Of a DNA stretch of 64,000 bases, positions 27,048-35,483 are shown in pieces (positions within the stretch are counted from its first letter, which is position 1; each line of letters starts with the position of its first letter). A model generated the notes under the pieces. That model saw only the letters and a list, made by a program, of their open reading frames with translations, searched no databases and was not told the DNA's origin. The stretch is taken from the NCBI GenBank assembly GCA_016721625.1, contig JADKHR010000001.1:868001-932000 (forward strand). Reading direction: 5' to 3'. The translations under genes and the position numbers were made by a program. Source of the DNA: Elusimicrobiota bacterium. Lineage in GTDB: Bacteria; Elusimicrobiota; Elusimicrobia; FEN-1173.

Positions 27048-27299
27048 GGTTCGCCTCCCTGAGCAAATATCCACCGGATTTAACCAACATCCACCATTCG
27101 CCACAACCTACCCCTTTCCCAACAAATTCGCAACGCCCCAGGTCCCTACCCAGATGCAACAGAAAGACCATAGAGGATCCATTCCTGATTTTGGGTCCTC
27201 CGGGTTTCGTATACAGGTTTGTTTGTTTATTTTTTTTGACTCGCGCCCCCCCTTGAGGCGTTATGAGCACGCCGTTTTGACGGTTGCGGTGCGGCCCGT

Positions 27300-27400
27300 T
27301 GTGCCGGCGATAGGCCGTTGAGCCGAGCCGGTCTCGATTCGGCGGCGAAGCCGACAGAGACCGGGCCCGGCGTTTCTGCCGGGCCACATGAGCAACTGTC
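27300..27400 (-). ncRNA. Candidate bridge RNA of the IS110-family element
   Basis: Downstream of the transposase stop on the same strand lie two strong stems. One is GGCCCGGC/GCCGGGCC (27364-27371 with 27378-27385, 6-nt loop). The other is CCGGTCTC/GAGACCGG (27328-27335 with 27357-27364), enclosing a further TCGGC/GCCGA stem. IS110-family elements carry a structured guide RNA in a non-coding end; in the IS1111 group it is downstream of the transposase, as here. Limits and internal loops are inferred by eye. Confidence 0.45.
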
Positions 27401-27407
27401 TTGAAAG

Positions 27408-28385
27408 TCAAGGGTGAACATGGTTAGGAGCCAGCCGCCAAGGGGTATTGGTTTTAAGGATGGCGTTGAGGATAGCCAAGAGTTTCCTCATGCACGCGAC
27501 GAGCGCGACCTTGGCTCGTTTGCCTGCGTCACGAAGGCGTCGGTAGAATTCACTTATCACCGGGTTATGGCGCGTGGCGGTGAGCGCGGCCATGTAGAGG
27601 GCTGACCGGATGGAGGCGCGTCCACCCCAGATCGTTCTCCGTCCGCGCATTGTGCCGCTGTCACGGTTGAAGGGGGCAACGCCGATGAGAGCGGCGGCCT
27701 GGCGGCGATCCAGGCTCCCCAGTTCCGGCATTCCGGTTAAGAGGGCGGCGGACAACTGGGGGCCAACGCCGGGAACGCTTTGAAGGAGGCTGTCCTTTTC
27801 GCACCAAAGCGGGTTTTGATGGATTTCTTCGCGGAGGTCTTTGTCGAGGTCGCGAAGCCGCTTTTGTAGCCAGCGGATGTGGGCTTCAATGTCCCGGCGA
27901 AGGGCGGCGGGGGCCGAGGGAAGGCGGTTCCCTTCTGCGACGATCATACCGATGATCTGTCGTCGACGGGTGACAAGGGCGTCCAGCCGGCGGGTATCCT
28001 CGTCGGGCAAGGTCCGGATCGGAGGCCGCACTCTCTCGCCGAAGAGAGCCAGGACGTCGGCGTCGATGGAATCGGTCTTGGCGAGACGTCCGGTGGCGCG
28101 GGCAAAGTCGCGGACTTGGCGGGGGTTGACAACAACGACGGGTAGCCGGGCGGCTCCAGCGGCGGATACGAATGGGATTTCATAACCGCCGGTGGCTTCC
28201 AATACCACGAGGGAGGGGCGAAGCTTTTGCAGATGTTTGATGAGGTCGTCGATGGACGATCCATCGTTGTCAACAGTAAACCGTTCGCCCGAAGGTCGGA
28301 CGGCGATGTCGAGGTGGGACAGGGACACGTCGACGCCGATGAAAACGTCGGACGGAATGAAGGATTCATTGGATGGATTCATCAC
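27408..28385 (-). CDS. IS110-family transposase (DEDD)
   Basis: The 325-residue recombinase begins with a RuvC-like domain (FIGVDVSLSHLDIAVRPSGE; Asp, then Glu in VLEATGGYE; KTDSIDADVLALF supplies the remaining acidic residues). A coiled middle follows. The C-terminal transposase_20 domain carries LLQSVPGVGPQLSAALL and the conserved Ser region RDSGTMRGRRTIWGGRASIR. The reading frame is intact from ATG 28385 to 27408. It works with a bridge RNA to recombine the element with target DNA. Confidence 0.93.
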   Translation of the reverse strand: MMNPSNESFIPSDVFIGVDVSLSHLDIAVRPSGERFTVDNDGSSIDDLIKHLQKLRPSLVVLEATGGYEIPFVSAAGAARLPVVVVNPRQVRDFARATGRLAKTDSIDADVLALFGERVRPPIRTLPDEDTRRLDALVTRRRQIIGMIVAEGNRLPSAPAALRRDIEAHIRWLQKRLRDLDKDLREEIHQNPLWCEKDSLLQSVPGVGPQLSAALLTGMPELGSLDRRQAAALIGVAPFNRDSGTMRGRRTIWGGRASIRSALYMAALTATRHNPVISEFYRRLRDAGKRAKVALVACMRKLLAILNAILKTNTPWRLAPNHVHP

Positions 28386-28503
28386 TACCTCCTGAGAAGC
28401 CCTTCCTTGCGGGATACGGGCTCAAATGGCCCTCGCAACTGTTCGGGCTTTCTTTGGAATCGGGCGCGGCGACCCTCGCTCACGTGCGGTGTGGGACACC
28501 CAG

Positions 28504-28512
28504 GGACGATCG
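28504..28512. repeat. Left 9-bp target-site duplication of the IS256-family element
   Basis: GGACGATCG here is repeated exactly at 29944-29952 on the other side of the element, the 8-9 bp duplication expected for IS256 insertion. Confidence 0.85.
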
Positions 28513-28537
28513 GAGATATACTCAAAAGTTGTGGGTG
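28513..28537 (+). repeat. Left terminal inverted repeat of the IS256-family element
   Basis: Starts GAGATATACTCAAAAG and pairs with the reverse complement of 29919-29943, with three mismatches in 25 bases. Confidence 0.8.
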
Positions 28538-28633
28538 AGGGGTTGAGGGGATAAAAAAGAAAAGCGTATCCTGTCTGGTGAAAGGAAACAAAAACCCGGT
28601 GGTTGACGCCACCGAACCCAGGAGGATACGCTT

Positions 28634-29885
28634 ATGAAAGATGTTAAAACAATTCGGGCAGAAAAACCAGAAGGGCAAGGGGTGGTGGGTACGCTGGAAG
28701 AGATCGTGCGCCGCGGGGCGCACTGGCAGCTGTGGAAGTGGCGCTGAACGAAGAGGTGGATATTTTTTGTCAACGCCATGCGGCCCAGGTGGACGAACAC
28801 GGGCATCGGTTGATTGTCCGCAACGGAAAACAAAACCGGCGGGTCTTGGTGACGGGAGCCGGCCCCCTTGGACATTGAGCCTCCTCGTGTGGACGACCGG
28901 GTTCTGAAAGGGACGGGGAGCCACGATTTCAGTCGATCCTGATCCCGCCGTATTTGAGGAAGACCAAGAACCTGGAGGAGCTGGTGCCGTTCCTGTATTT
29001 GAAAGGGATCTCCACGGGGGATTTCACGGAAGTCCTGGAGAAGCTGGTCGGGGAAAAGGTGCTGGGATTTTCAGCGGAAAGCGTGGTGCGGATGAAGCGG
29101 ATCTGGGAACAGGATTACCAAGAATGGATCGGACGGGACATATCGAAGAGCGAATATGTTTACTGGTGGGTGGACGGAATCTATTTCAACGTCCGGCTGG
29201 ACGATGATCGGCAGTGTATTCTGGTGATTATTGGGGCGAAGGAAGACGGAACCAAAGAACTGGTGGCGGTGGAGGACGGGTTTCGGGAGTCGAAGGGAAG
29301 CTGGCAGTCCGTTTTACGGACATTAAAACGGCGTGGATTGGCGAAGGGGCCAAAGTTGGCGATTGGTGACGGCGCGTTGGGGTTCTGGGCGGCGCTGTCG
29401 GAGGAATTCCCCGGCACGAAGACCCAGCTTTGTTGGGTTCATAAAACAGTCAACGCGCTGGACAAGCTTCCGAAGAGTCTTCAAGGGAAAGGGAAGCAAA
29501 TGATCCACGACATTTACCTGGCGCCGACGAAAGAGGAAGGACACGCCGCCTTTGACGCTTTCGTCAAAGAGTTCGAATTGAAATATCCGAAGGCGGTGGA
29601 AACGATCAACAGGAACCGGGAGAGTTTGCTCGTTCTACGATTTCCCGGCGGAACATTGGTTGTCGATTCGAAGCACGAACGTGATTGAGTCGACATTTGC
29701 AACGGTGCGTCTACGGACAAAAGAACGAAGGGATGCGGTTCACGGATCGCGACGTTGACGATGGTTTATAAGTTGGCGGAATCGGCGCAGAAGCGGTGGC
29801 GGAATTACGGGGATACACAAAGTTGGCGGCGGTGTGGAAAGGGATCAAATTCAAAGACGGGGTTGAACTGGAAATGGCCGCCTAA
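28634..29885 (+). pseudogene. IS256-family (Mutator-type) transposase, multiply frameshifted
   Basis: Pieces in all three frames reassemble a Mutator-family transposase. They read MKDVKTIRAEKPEG, then NEEVDIFCQRHAAQVDEHG, then a long intact stretch (28954-29688). That stretch has LIPPYLRKTKNLEELVPFLYLKGISTGDF, the catalytic-region WWVDGIYFNVRL, GDGALGFW and CWVHKTVNALDKLP. The C-terminus (RSTNVIESTFATVRLRT, KLAESAQKRWR) lies in other frames and ends at 29885. Most breaks are single-base losses in short homopolymers, and one is an extra C near 28862. Transposition from this copy is unlikely if the sequence is right. Confidence 0.88.
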
Positions 29886-29918
29886 TTTACGACCGGATGG
29901 GATACGCTCCTCAAATCC

Positions 29919-29943
29919 CACCCACAACATTTGACAATATCTC
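29919..29943 (-). repeat. Right terminal inverted repeat of the IS256-family element
   Basis: Read on the minus strand it begins GAGATATTGTCAAATG and matches the left repeat at 22 of 25 positions. Confidence 0.8.
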
Positions 29944-29952
29944 GGACGATCG
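29944..29952. repeat. Right 9-bp target-site duplication of the IS256-family element
   Basis: GGACGATCG, identical to 28504-28512. Confidence 0.85.
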
Positions 29953-30064
29953 GTCTGCCGCGCCGAACTTCGGTGACAGTAAACATGTCACCAAGAGCTT
30001 TGACAAGATACAAGGGACGCCCGTCAAAACGGCGCGCGGAAGCCGACGGGGCACGTTTTCTTTC

Positions 30065-30098
30065 CCCCCTTTCTTTTGCGTGTCCAAAAGAAAGGGGG
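30065..30098. repeat. Long perfect hairpin (14-bp stem)
   Basis: CCCCCTTTCTTTTG at 30065-30078 pairs perfectly with 30085-30098 around a 6-nt loop. It is pyrimidine-rich on one arm and stronger than a typical terminator. It is followed by other GC-rich palindromes, so it resembles a dispersed REP/terminator-type repeat. Confidence 0.7.
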
Positions 30099-30130
30099 CC
30101 CGGGTCCAGGGCGGAGCGCCTGGGGGGGGG

Positions 30131-30151
30131 CCAGGGGGTGGAACCCCCTGG
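30131..30151. repeat. Perfect 9-bp GC-rich hairpin
   Basis: CCAGGGGGT at 30131-30139 pairs with ACCCCCTGG at 30143-30151 around a GGA loop. It sits 32 bp after the 14-bp hairpin. Confidence 0.65.
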
Positions 30152-30337
30152 AACAATGCCGAGGTGTCTAGGATAGGTTTTCAAGGACGCTTTACCGATG
30201 ATACACATACTGGTTTTAAATACACAAAACCCAGAAGAACCCCTATTTTGTTCATTGAGCGGGTTACCCTTTTCCATCGGCGGCCCGTAGCATAGCTCTG
30301 GGCACCTGAGGCGCCAGGGGCGCTGATGCGGGAGAGG

Positions 30338-30361
30338 GGATTTTTTTGACTGAAAAAATCC
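30338..30361 (-). terminator. Probable terminator of mscS
   Basis: A 9-bp stem GGATTTTTT/AAAAAATCC with a 6-nt loop lies 6 bp beyond the mscS stop. The T-rich arm could serve as part of the uridine tract on either strand. Confidence 0.5.
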
Positions 30362-30367
30362 GGACCC

Positions 30368-31470
30368 TTACGAAGCGACCGGTTTCTGGGAAACGGCCGA
30401 CGGAGAACCCGCCAAATAAACCGTTTGGGTCGGGAAAGCGAATTCGATTCCCCGCGCCTCAAAGTCCGATTTAATGGCGAGGTTGATGGTCTGTTGCACG
30501 TTCATGAAATCGTTGTAGTCCGGAGAGAGAACGAAGAAGACGATCTCAAAATCCAAACTGGAGGGCCCGAAAGCGGCGAAATGGGCCCGATCAAAACGGG
30601 CCTGGGGAACCGACGCCACGATGGCCTTGATCCGGCCGGGAAGCTCTTCCAGCAAAGCCGAGGAGGTGTTGTAGGTGACTCCCACGCGGCACAACACCCG
30701 CCGTTCTTGCATCCGCTTCAGGTTCCGCACGCGGGACCCCGTCAGGTCGGTGTTGGAAAAGACGAGCTGTTCTCCCCCCAAACTGCGCAGTCGCGTGGTT
30801 TTGATGCCGATGGCCTCCACAGTTCCCGCCATGTCCCCCACGATGATCATGTCCCCGTGCTCAAAAGGCTTGTCGAATAGAATGGCGAAATAACTAAAGA
30901 GGTCCCCCAACACCGCCTGGGAAGCCAGGGCCACCGCCACCCCCCCGATGCCCAAGCCGGCCAGGACCGCCGACAGCTTGAACCCCAGGTTGTCCAAAAG
31001 GACCAAAATCCCCACGGACCAGAGAACTACGTTCAAGAAAGGCGTGAGGGAATGGATTTTTCTTTTAAGGTCGTGGTCTCCTTCCACGGGGAGCCAGAGG
31101 CGAAAAATAATAAACCGAAGAATCCCATCCGCCAACCGAACCGCCGCCCACACCAACCAAAAAGCGCTGACGAACCGGAACACCCGGGCCCCCAAGGGGG
31201 GCCAAGAGAGGGGCCCCAGCGCCAACACGAACGCGCCGAAATAAAGGAACGGAGGAAGATGGTTGGCGATCCCCTCCACCAGGAGATCGTCCAAATTCGT
31301 TTTGGAAAACCGCGCCAACCATTTCAAATGCGGCAATACCAACCGCTTAATCCCCCAAGCCAAAAGGAAAAAACAACCCAAAGGACCCCCGCCTTCGCAT
31401 AGGCCACCCACCCATGCCCCGATTCCATTTTCCCGACGAACTCAATAAGCTCCTGAACATTCATGGTCAT
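30368..31470 (-). CDS. Small-conductance mechanosensitive channel (MscS family), one-base frameshift near the N-terminus
   Basis: The channel opens on osmotic downshock in the inner membrane. The pore helix region LSAVLAGLGIGGVAVALASQAVLGDLFSYFAILFDKPFEHGD is typical of MscS TM3 and the beta domain. It is followed by GTVEAIGIKTTRLRSLGGEQLVFSNTDL and a C-terminal alpha/beta domain. The first ~32 codons (MTMNVQELIEFVGKMESG to VLWVV) lie in a different frame. One T added to the run at 31368-31373 joins VLWVV to FFLLAWGIKRLVLPHL and yields about 366 residues. Start ATG 31470 is taken from the corrected reading; ATG 31464 is possible. Confidence 0.88.
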
Positions 31471-31542
31471 AAATTCACCCGTACCTTTTAACCCCTGAAT
31501 TTGTTTCCCCGCGCTTCCGACATGCGCCCCTTGAAGCGCCTT

Positions 31543-31566
31543 CCCTCTCCTGCTGGCGGGAGAGGG
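31543..31566 (-). terminator. Hairpin downstream of the GT4 gene
   Basis: An 8-bp stem CCCTCTCC/GGAGAGGG with an 8-nt loop lies 21 bp past the GT4 stop, in a 116-bp gap before mscS. Confidence 0.45.
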
Positions 31567-31586
31567 GGAGGGACCTCCCCACCCGA

Positions 31587-32735
31587 TTATTTTTTTGGGC
31601 TTTCCCCTTGGAGAGATCCGACCTCTTCATACAAGTCCCGGTATTGGCGATAGATCGCCTCCCAGGAAAATCCCTCGGCCGCTTTTCGATTTTCTTCCCC
31701 CATTCGCCGACGCAGGGATTCATTGGAGAGCATGATGTCGATCAACTGCGCCAGCTGGTCCGCGTTCCCTGGATCATTCAGAACCCCCGTCGCTTTGTTG
31801 TCCACGGAAATGATTTCACTGGTTCCAACGGTGCGTGAAACCACCAGAGGAAGCCCGGAAGCCATGGCTTCCAGACAAGCCAACGGAGATTCATCATACC
31901 ACGCCGGATAAACCATCAAGTCACACCCCGGCAGAACTGTGCCGATATCGTCCAATCGGCCAAGAAAGTAACTTCGATCTTCCAGCTCCCTGGGCCACGG
32001 AAATTGATCTTTGCGCGCGCCCACAAACAACATCCGCCAGTCGTCACGGTGCTGAAGTTTCAGCAAAGCCTGGCCCATGGTTTTCATGTTCCGCTTTTCA
32101 AAATCGCCCCCGGCCGCGAAAACAAGCCAACGGGCGCCCGTCGGAATCCCCAACTGACGGTTCAGCCGACTTCGAATTTCTTCCCGCGAATGCTTGCGGA
32201 ACCGTTGGGGGTCCACCCCCGGATAGATGATTCGGAACTTGGAGGAGTCGAAGTTCGGGAGCAAATCCAATATATCCTGACGCATTTGTTTGGAGACCAG
32301 CACGAGCATTCGAAGACCGGGATCCAAAAAAGCCCGCTTCTTAACGTAAACGGCGGTCCCATCGGGCTGGCGCCCCGGAAGGTGTTTCGAGTAATTCCAA
32401 TCCACGTTTCCCAGGGTGAAGATGTGTTGCCGGTAACTATCCCCGAACCCATGAATCACTCCGCCGCCCCGGGCCAACTTTTCCGCCCGCCGGGAGGCCA
32501 AGTCGGCAAAAAACCGAAACCGAGTCCATTCCCCCACAAAAGGAGGCAATTGAAATACGCGCTGTTTCTGGATCCCAGAATTCTCCATCCCCGCCGGAAA
32601 TCGTCGAGCCACCAAGTGAACGTCGTGCCCTTCCGCCAAAGCCCTCTGCCCCAATTCCCAAGCAATTCGCGACTGCCCGCCCAACAGCGTGCAGTTTCGG
32701 CAAACATAGATCAGTCGCATCGATTTAAGGTCCAT
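31587..32735 (-). CDS. GT4-family glycosyltransferase
   Basis: The protein of about 382 residues is a GT-B retaining glycosyltransferase: N-terminal MRLIYVCRNCTLLGGQSRIAWELGQ (acceptor domain, GG loop), FRIIYPGVDPQRF, WLVFAAGGDFEKRN, FLGRLDD, and the donor-site E-x7-E motif in ESPLACLEAMASGLP. ATG 32735 has AGGA five bases upstream; ATG 32774 is an alternative without a Shine-Dalgarno. It lies 57 bp (or 18 bp for the longer form) after the tail-collar gene and may share its transcript. A role in LPS core or surface glycan assembly is the usual one; no specific substrate can be named. Confidence 0.85.
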   Translation of the reverse strand: MDLKSMRLIYVCRNCTLLGGQSRIAWELGQRALAEGHDVHLVARRFPAGMENSGIQKQRVFQLPPFVGEWTRFRFFADLASRRAEKLARGGGVIHGFGDSYRQHIFTLGNVDWNYSKHLPGRQPDGTAVYVKKRAFLDPGLRMLVLVSKQMRQDILDLLPNFDSSKFRIIYPGVDPQRFRKHSREEIRSRLNRQLGIPTGARWLVFAAGGDFEKRNMKTMGQALLKLQHRDDWRMLFVGARKDQFPWPRELEDRSYFLGRLDDIGTVLPGCDLMVYPAWYDESPLACLEAMASGLPLVVSRTVGTSEIISVDNKATGVLNDPGNADQLAQLIDIMLSNESLRRRMGEENRKAAEGFSWEAIYRQYRDLYEEVGSLQGESPKK

Positions 32736-32792
32736 GGATTTCCTGGAAAGAGTCGCGTAATCACTTTGGCTCATTTTTGTTTAGAAGTTAAG

Positions 32793-34139
32793 TCAGTATT
32801 TAATGATGTAGTTAAGAGCCAAGGAGGGCGGCATGTTGTTGTGGGGCTGGTCTTGGCCCTCCGGCCCGATCGGCCTGGAAGTCGATATATCAGGTTCTGT
32901 CCCCGCCCCATCAACATTATCGATAGATGCTGTCGTATTTAGACCTGTATGGCGTAGAAGCTGGAAAAATCCTCCCCCAGGATTGTGGTCGTGACTCGGC
33001 ATTTCGCCCTTGGTCAATATGTGGGTTTCTTCCCCAAGCGTTTGAGCGAGTGTCCGATTGGTCAGGCCAGCGCCCAACCCTGTTCCGATGGCGGTCCTCC
33101 CGCGCATATCGGGAACCTTAAAGGTGCTTACGCCATCGCCCCCATACGTCGAGCCCAAGGCCTGGCGCAATTCATTCAAATCCGGCCGTGACGCTATCGC
33201 GTAGAGCGTCCCGTCACACGCCAGCCACCCCTGGGGGGTCACGATCCCAGCAAAGGGAACGACGGTCCCCACCGGGACCAAAAACCCGGAAACGTCTTTT
33301 ATTCGAGAGTTCACGGTCAACGGCCCCTTGGCGGAGATGGCTCCGTCCCCGCGAACCGTAACAGAGGTGGAAAGCGCCGTGTCATAGACTTCTAAAACGT
33401 TGATCGACCCGGCGGGCACCGAGGGGTTCGGTTTGATGGCCAAGGGAACAACATCGGCCGTGGCCTGAATGGTCTGGGCGGTGGATGTGGATCGAACCAC
33501 CGCCGTCCCCACAACCTGCGTGGGTTGCAGGCCGCCGATGGGATCGGATCCGCCCGCCAGGTGGGACCCCTGGTGTGCCACCGGAGCCGAAAGGATGGTC
33601 CCGTAGACCTTGGCCGAATCGATCTTGTCCAGGTGTCCCGCCACCGTGCTCTGCCACACCGTCATGGGGCTGGCCGTTCCCGGGAGCATGATCTTCGCCG
33701 CTGAAATTGTCGATACATTCACGTCCGTCACCGCTCCGCTCTGGATCGCCGCCGCGTTCACCCCCCCCGTCGCCACTTTCTTGGCCAGAAAGGCATAGGG
33801 GCTCACGTTAATTTTTTCCCGGGGCGTCAACACCTCGCCCCCCACCTGCACCTCCAGCTCCGGCGCCGCCCGTTCCCAATCGTAACTGGGCGGCATATTT
33901 AACAGTACCGAAAACTCCCCCGTGGCCGCCAGCGTCACCAAACTTGAAAAAACGATCTGAGGGGATTCCACCCCATTGGCGTCGATGAGGGTAACCGTGA
34001 TGTTTTGCGACGAGCTCACCGCCGCCCCCGACCGCGACAACCGCCCCTGATACACCACCTTATCAGGCACCCCCGCGTAAATCCCCACCCCTGAGAAAAG
34101 CGCCACCAGAACCACCACCCAAAACCGTTTTCCACCCAT
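32793..34139 (-). CDS. Secreted phage tail-collar domain protein
   Basis: The 448-residue protein has a signal peptide (FWVVVLVALFSGVGIYAG), then VVYQGRLSRSGAAVSSSQNITVTL, a beta-rich N-terminal domain found in many predicted surface proteins. A repetitive middle follows (VAHQGSHLAGGSDPIGG, with ADVVPLAIKPNPSVPAGSINVLEVYD). The C-terminal tail-collar domain has GTVVPFAGIVTPQGWLACDGT, FKVPDMRGR, GEETHILTKGEMPSHDH, HNNMPPSLALNYIIKY. AGGAGG lies four bases before the ATG. There are no phage structural neighbours, so this is more likely an extracellular appendage tip or adhesin than a prophage gene. Confidence 0.85.
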   Translation of the reverse strand: MGGKRFWVVVLVALFSGVGIYAGVPDKVVYQGRLSRSGAAVSSSQNITVTLIDANGVESPQIVFSSLVTLAATGEFSVLLNMPPSYDWERAAPELEVQVGGEVLTPREKINVSPYAFLAKKVATGGVNAAAIQSGAVTDVNVSTISAAKIMLPGTASPMTVWQSTVAGHLDKIDSAKVYGTILSAPVAHQGSHLAGGSDPIGGLQPTQVVGTAVVRSTSTAQTIQATADVVPLAIKPNPSVPAGSINVLEVYDTALSTSVTVRGDGAISAKGPLTVNSRIKDVSGFLVPVGTVVPFAGIVTPQGWLACDGTLYAIASRPDLNELRQALGSTYGGDGVSTFKVPDMRGRTAIGTGLGAGLTNRTLAQTLGEETHILTKGEMPSHDHNPGGGFFQLLRHTGLNTTASIDNVDGAGTEPDISTSRPIGPEGQDQPHNNMPPSLALNYIIKY

Positions 34140-34301
34140 CGATCCTCCTCTTCGCCGTTGACCCCCGTCGCTTTTGAAATGAATCAGAACGCTCTAACCG
34201 CCCTTGCTAAGGAACCCGATCCGCACAATGGGGACAATCGGCCTCATCGGTTTCCCATTATACCCCATCTTCCGAAGCGTCTGAATTTCATTTAAGGGTC
34301 C

Positions 34302-35284
34302 CTAAATTCCACAACATTTCTTCTGTTTCCGCCCGGACCCGCAAAGGCAAGGGTCGTTCCTGTTCAATTGCCCGCCAACGGCCTTCATCTGCTGGAAAAT
34401 TTTCTCTTGGCGCTCCAACCAGGAGAGGGCGCCATTAATTCTCTGCCAGACGGGTAGGAATTTCTCGGCGTAGGACTGGGCCTCGGATTCTCCTCCCATG
34501 GAGATGTGTTCTGGAATTTCCTCCGGCAGAGCGGACCTGCCGAGGAGGTAGTCGGTCACATAAGGGTTGTATTCCATCGCCTTACGCAACGGCTCCTTGG
34601 CGGCGAGGCTGTCTCCGACCTTTTGAAAAGTCAGCAAGGGGGCGGTGAAGGCCCACTCCGCTGAACAATCGTAGGGGTATTTCTTCAGGAGGGTCGCCAT
34701 GGCGTCGTATTCCATTCGTTCTCCATGGCGGGCCAGTAAAACGCACCGGATTCCCTGGTTGTCCCCGGGATTTAAATCCAGCATTTCATAATAAAGGGCG
34801 AACCCCTTGGTTGGCTCCCCGGTTTCGAAACACATCTCCGCTTGTCCAGCCATTGAGCGCATGAACGGGCGCGTTTGATGCATGCCCCAAAAATGACCTT
34901 TGTTTTCTTTAAAAAGTTTTCCCCCAAGGCCCGTCTTCCCGCTTCGACACCTTGCGAATAAAATTGGAGGGCTTCGGCCGGCGACTGGGCGGATTCTTCC
35001 GCCAAGAGGTTGTAGGCATCCGCGCAATCAGCCGACATTTTGAGCGCCTTCCGGGCCAGGGCGATGCGCTTCTTCGCCGTCGGCTCCTCCCAAGCCTCAT
35101 AAATCAGAAACTGCGCCCGATCCAAGGGAGTCTTCCCCTCTTCCACCTCGAGGTCATCCAAACTTCGCCCTGTAATCGAATCGATGTATTTTTTCATCTC
35201 AAGCTCAGAAGAGAATTCCCTCTGAGCCAGATGATGAAACAACTTTTCCGTTGGACCTTTCCCGGCATTTCGAATGATTTTCAT
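34302..35284 (-). CDS. TPR protein with C-terminal SEC-C zinc motif, one-base frameshift
   Basis: The N-terminal frame (35284 to about 34915) has helical repeats (ARKALKMSADCADAYNLLAEE, ALQFYSQGVEAGRRALGENF). The next frame continues ENKGHFWGMHQTRPFMRSMAGQAE and LYYEMLDLNPGDNQGIRCVL and ends in the SEC-C motif NDPCLCGSGRKQKKCCG, a CxC...CC zinc site. Adding one T to the run 34911-34915 joins them into a protein of about 327 residues. SEC-C tails are shared with SecA and many tetratricopeptide proteins and bind zinc; the partner here is unknown. Confidence 0.8.
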
Positions 35285-35332
35285 TTTATAATCCTATTTA
35301 AGTTCTCTGGCGATGATCCCCCCATGCCGATT

Positions 35333-35456
35333 TCAAATCCGTTTCGACGTCTTAAGCCAATCAACGAAAGATCTCCGCGTTCGGTATAAGAGTTTAGGTA
35401 ACTCTTCCAACACCTGCTTTTTCCATTTCGCGATCTGCATCGGGTTAATCCCACGG
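35333..35456 (-). pseudogene. Remnant of an IS3-type OrfA (HTH_Tnp_1)
   Basis: About 40 codons read GINPMQIAKWKKQVLEELPKL, the motif that follows the helix-turn-helix of IS3/IS911 OrfA proteins, and end at TGA 35333-35335. The 5' part is missing and the fragment stops exactly at the RAYT inverted repeat (35459). The element therefore probably inserted into, or recombined with, an older IS remnant. Confidence 0.5.
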
Positions 35457-35458
35457 GT

Positions 35459-35476
35459 ATAGGGGACGTCTTTAAC
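35459..35476 (+). repeat. Left 18-bp inverted repeat of the RAYT unit
   Basis: ATAGGGGACGTCTTTAAC, the exact reverse complement of 36531-36548. Confidence 0.85.
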
Positions 35477-35483
35477 CAATTAA

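Larger units (their letters stand above)
27240..28503 (-). mobile_element. IS110-family insertion sequence (approximate limits)
   Basis: The element contains one DEDD transposase gene, a structured flank downstream of it, and a shorter flank upstream. IS110 elements lack terminal inverted repeats, so the ends cannot be fixed from one copy. The right end probably lies near the A-rich tract at about 27230-27240, and the left end is close to or beyond the IS256 insertion at 28512. Confidence 0.6.
28513..29943 (+). mobile_element. IS256-family insertion sequence with broken transposase
   Basis: The 1431-bp element is bounded by imperfect terminal inverted repeats (22 of the outer 25 bases match, each beginning GAGATAT) and flanked by a perfect 9-bp duplication GGACGATCG. 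Its single transposase gene is interrupted by at least six frame changes. It inserted immediately next to, or inside, the left flank of the IS110 element. Confidence 0.88.
29953..30367. other. Non-coding stretch between IS256 and mscS, rich in hairpins
   Basis: No credible gene lies in these 415 bp. The region holds three conspicuous palindromes, listed separately at 30065-30098, 30131-30151 and 30338-30361. A block CCGTCAAAACGGCG near 30026 also occurs inverted near 27269-27282 in the IS110 right flank. It may be remnant mobile-element end sequence or a repeat-rich intergenic block. Confidence 0.5.

Noticed and set aside
30338..30361. Short gene or leader in the T-rich hairpin next to mscS
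   Set aside because: It is a simple stem-loop at a transcript end; no start codon with a ribosome site.
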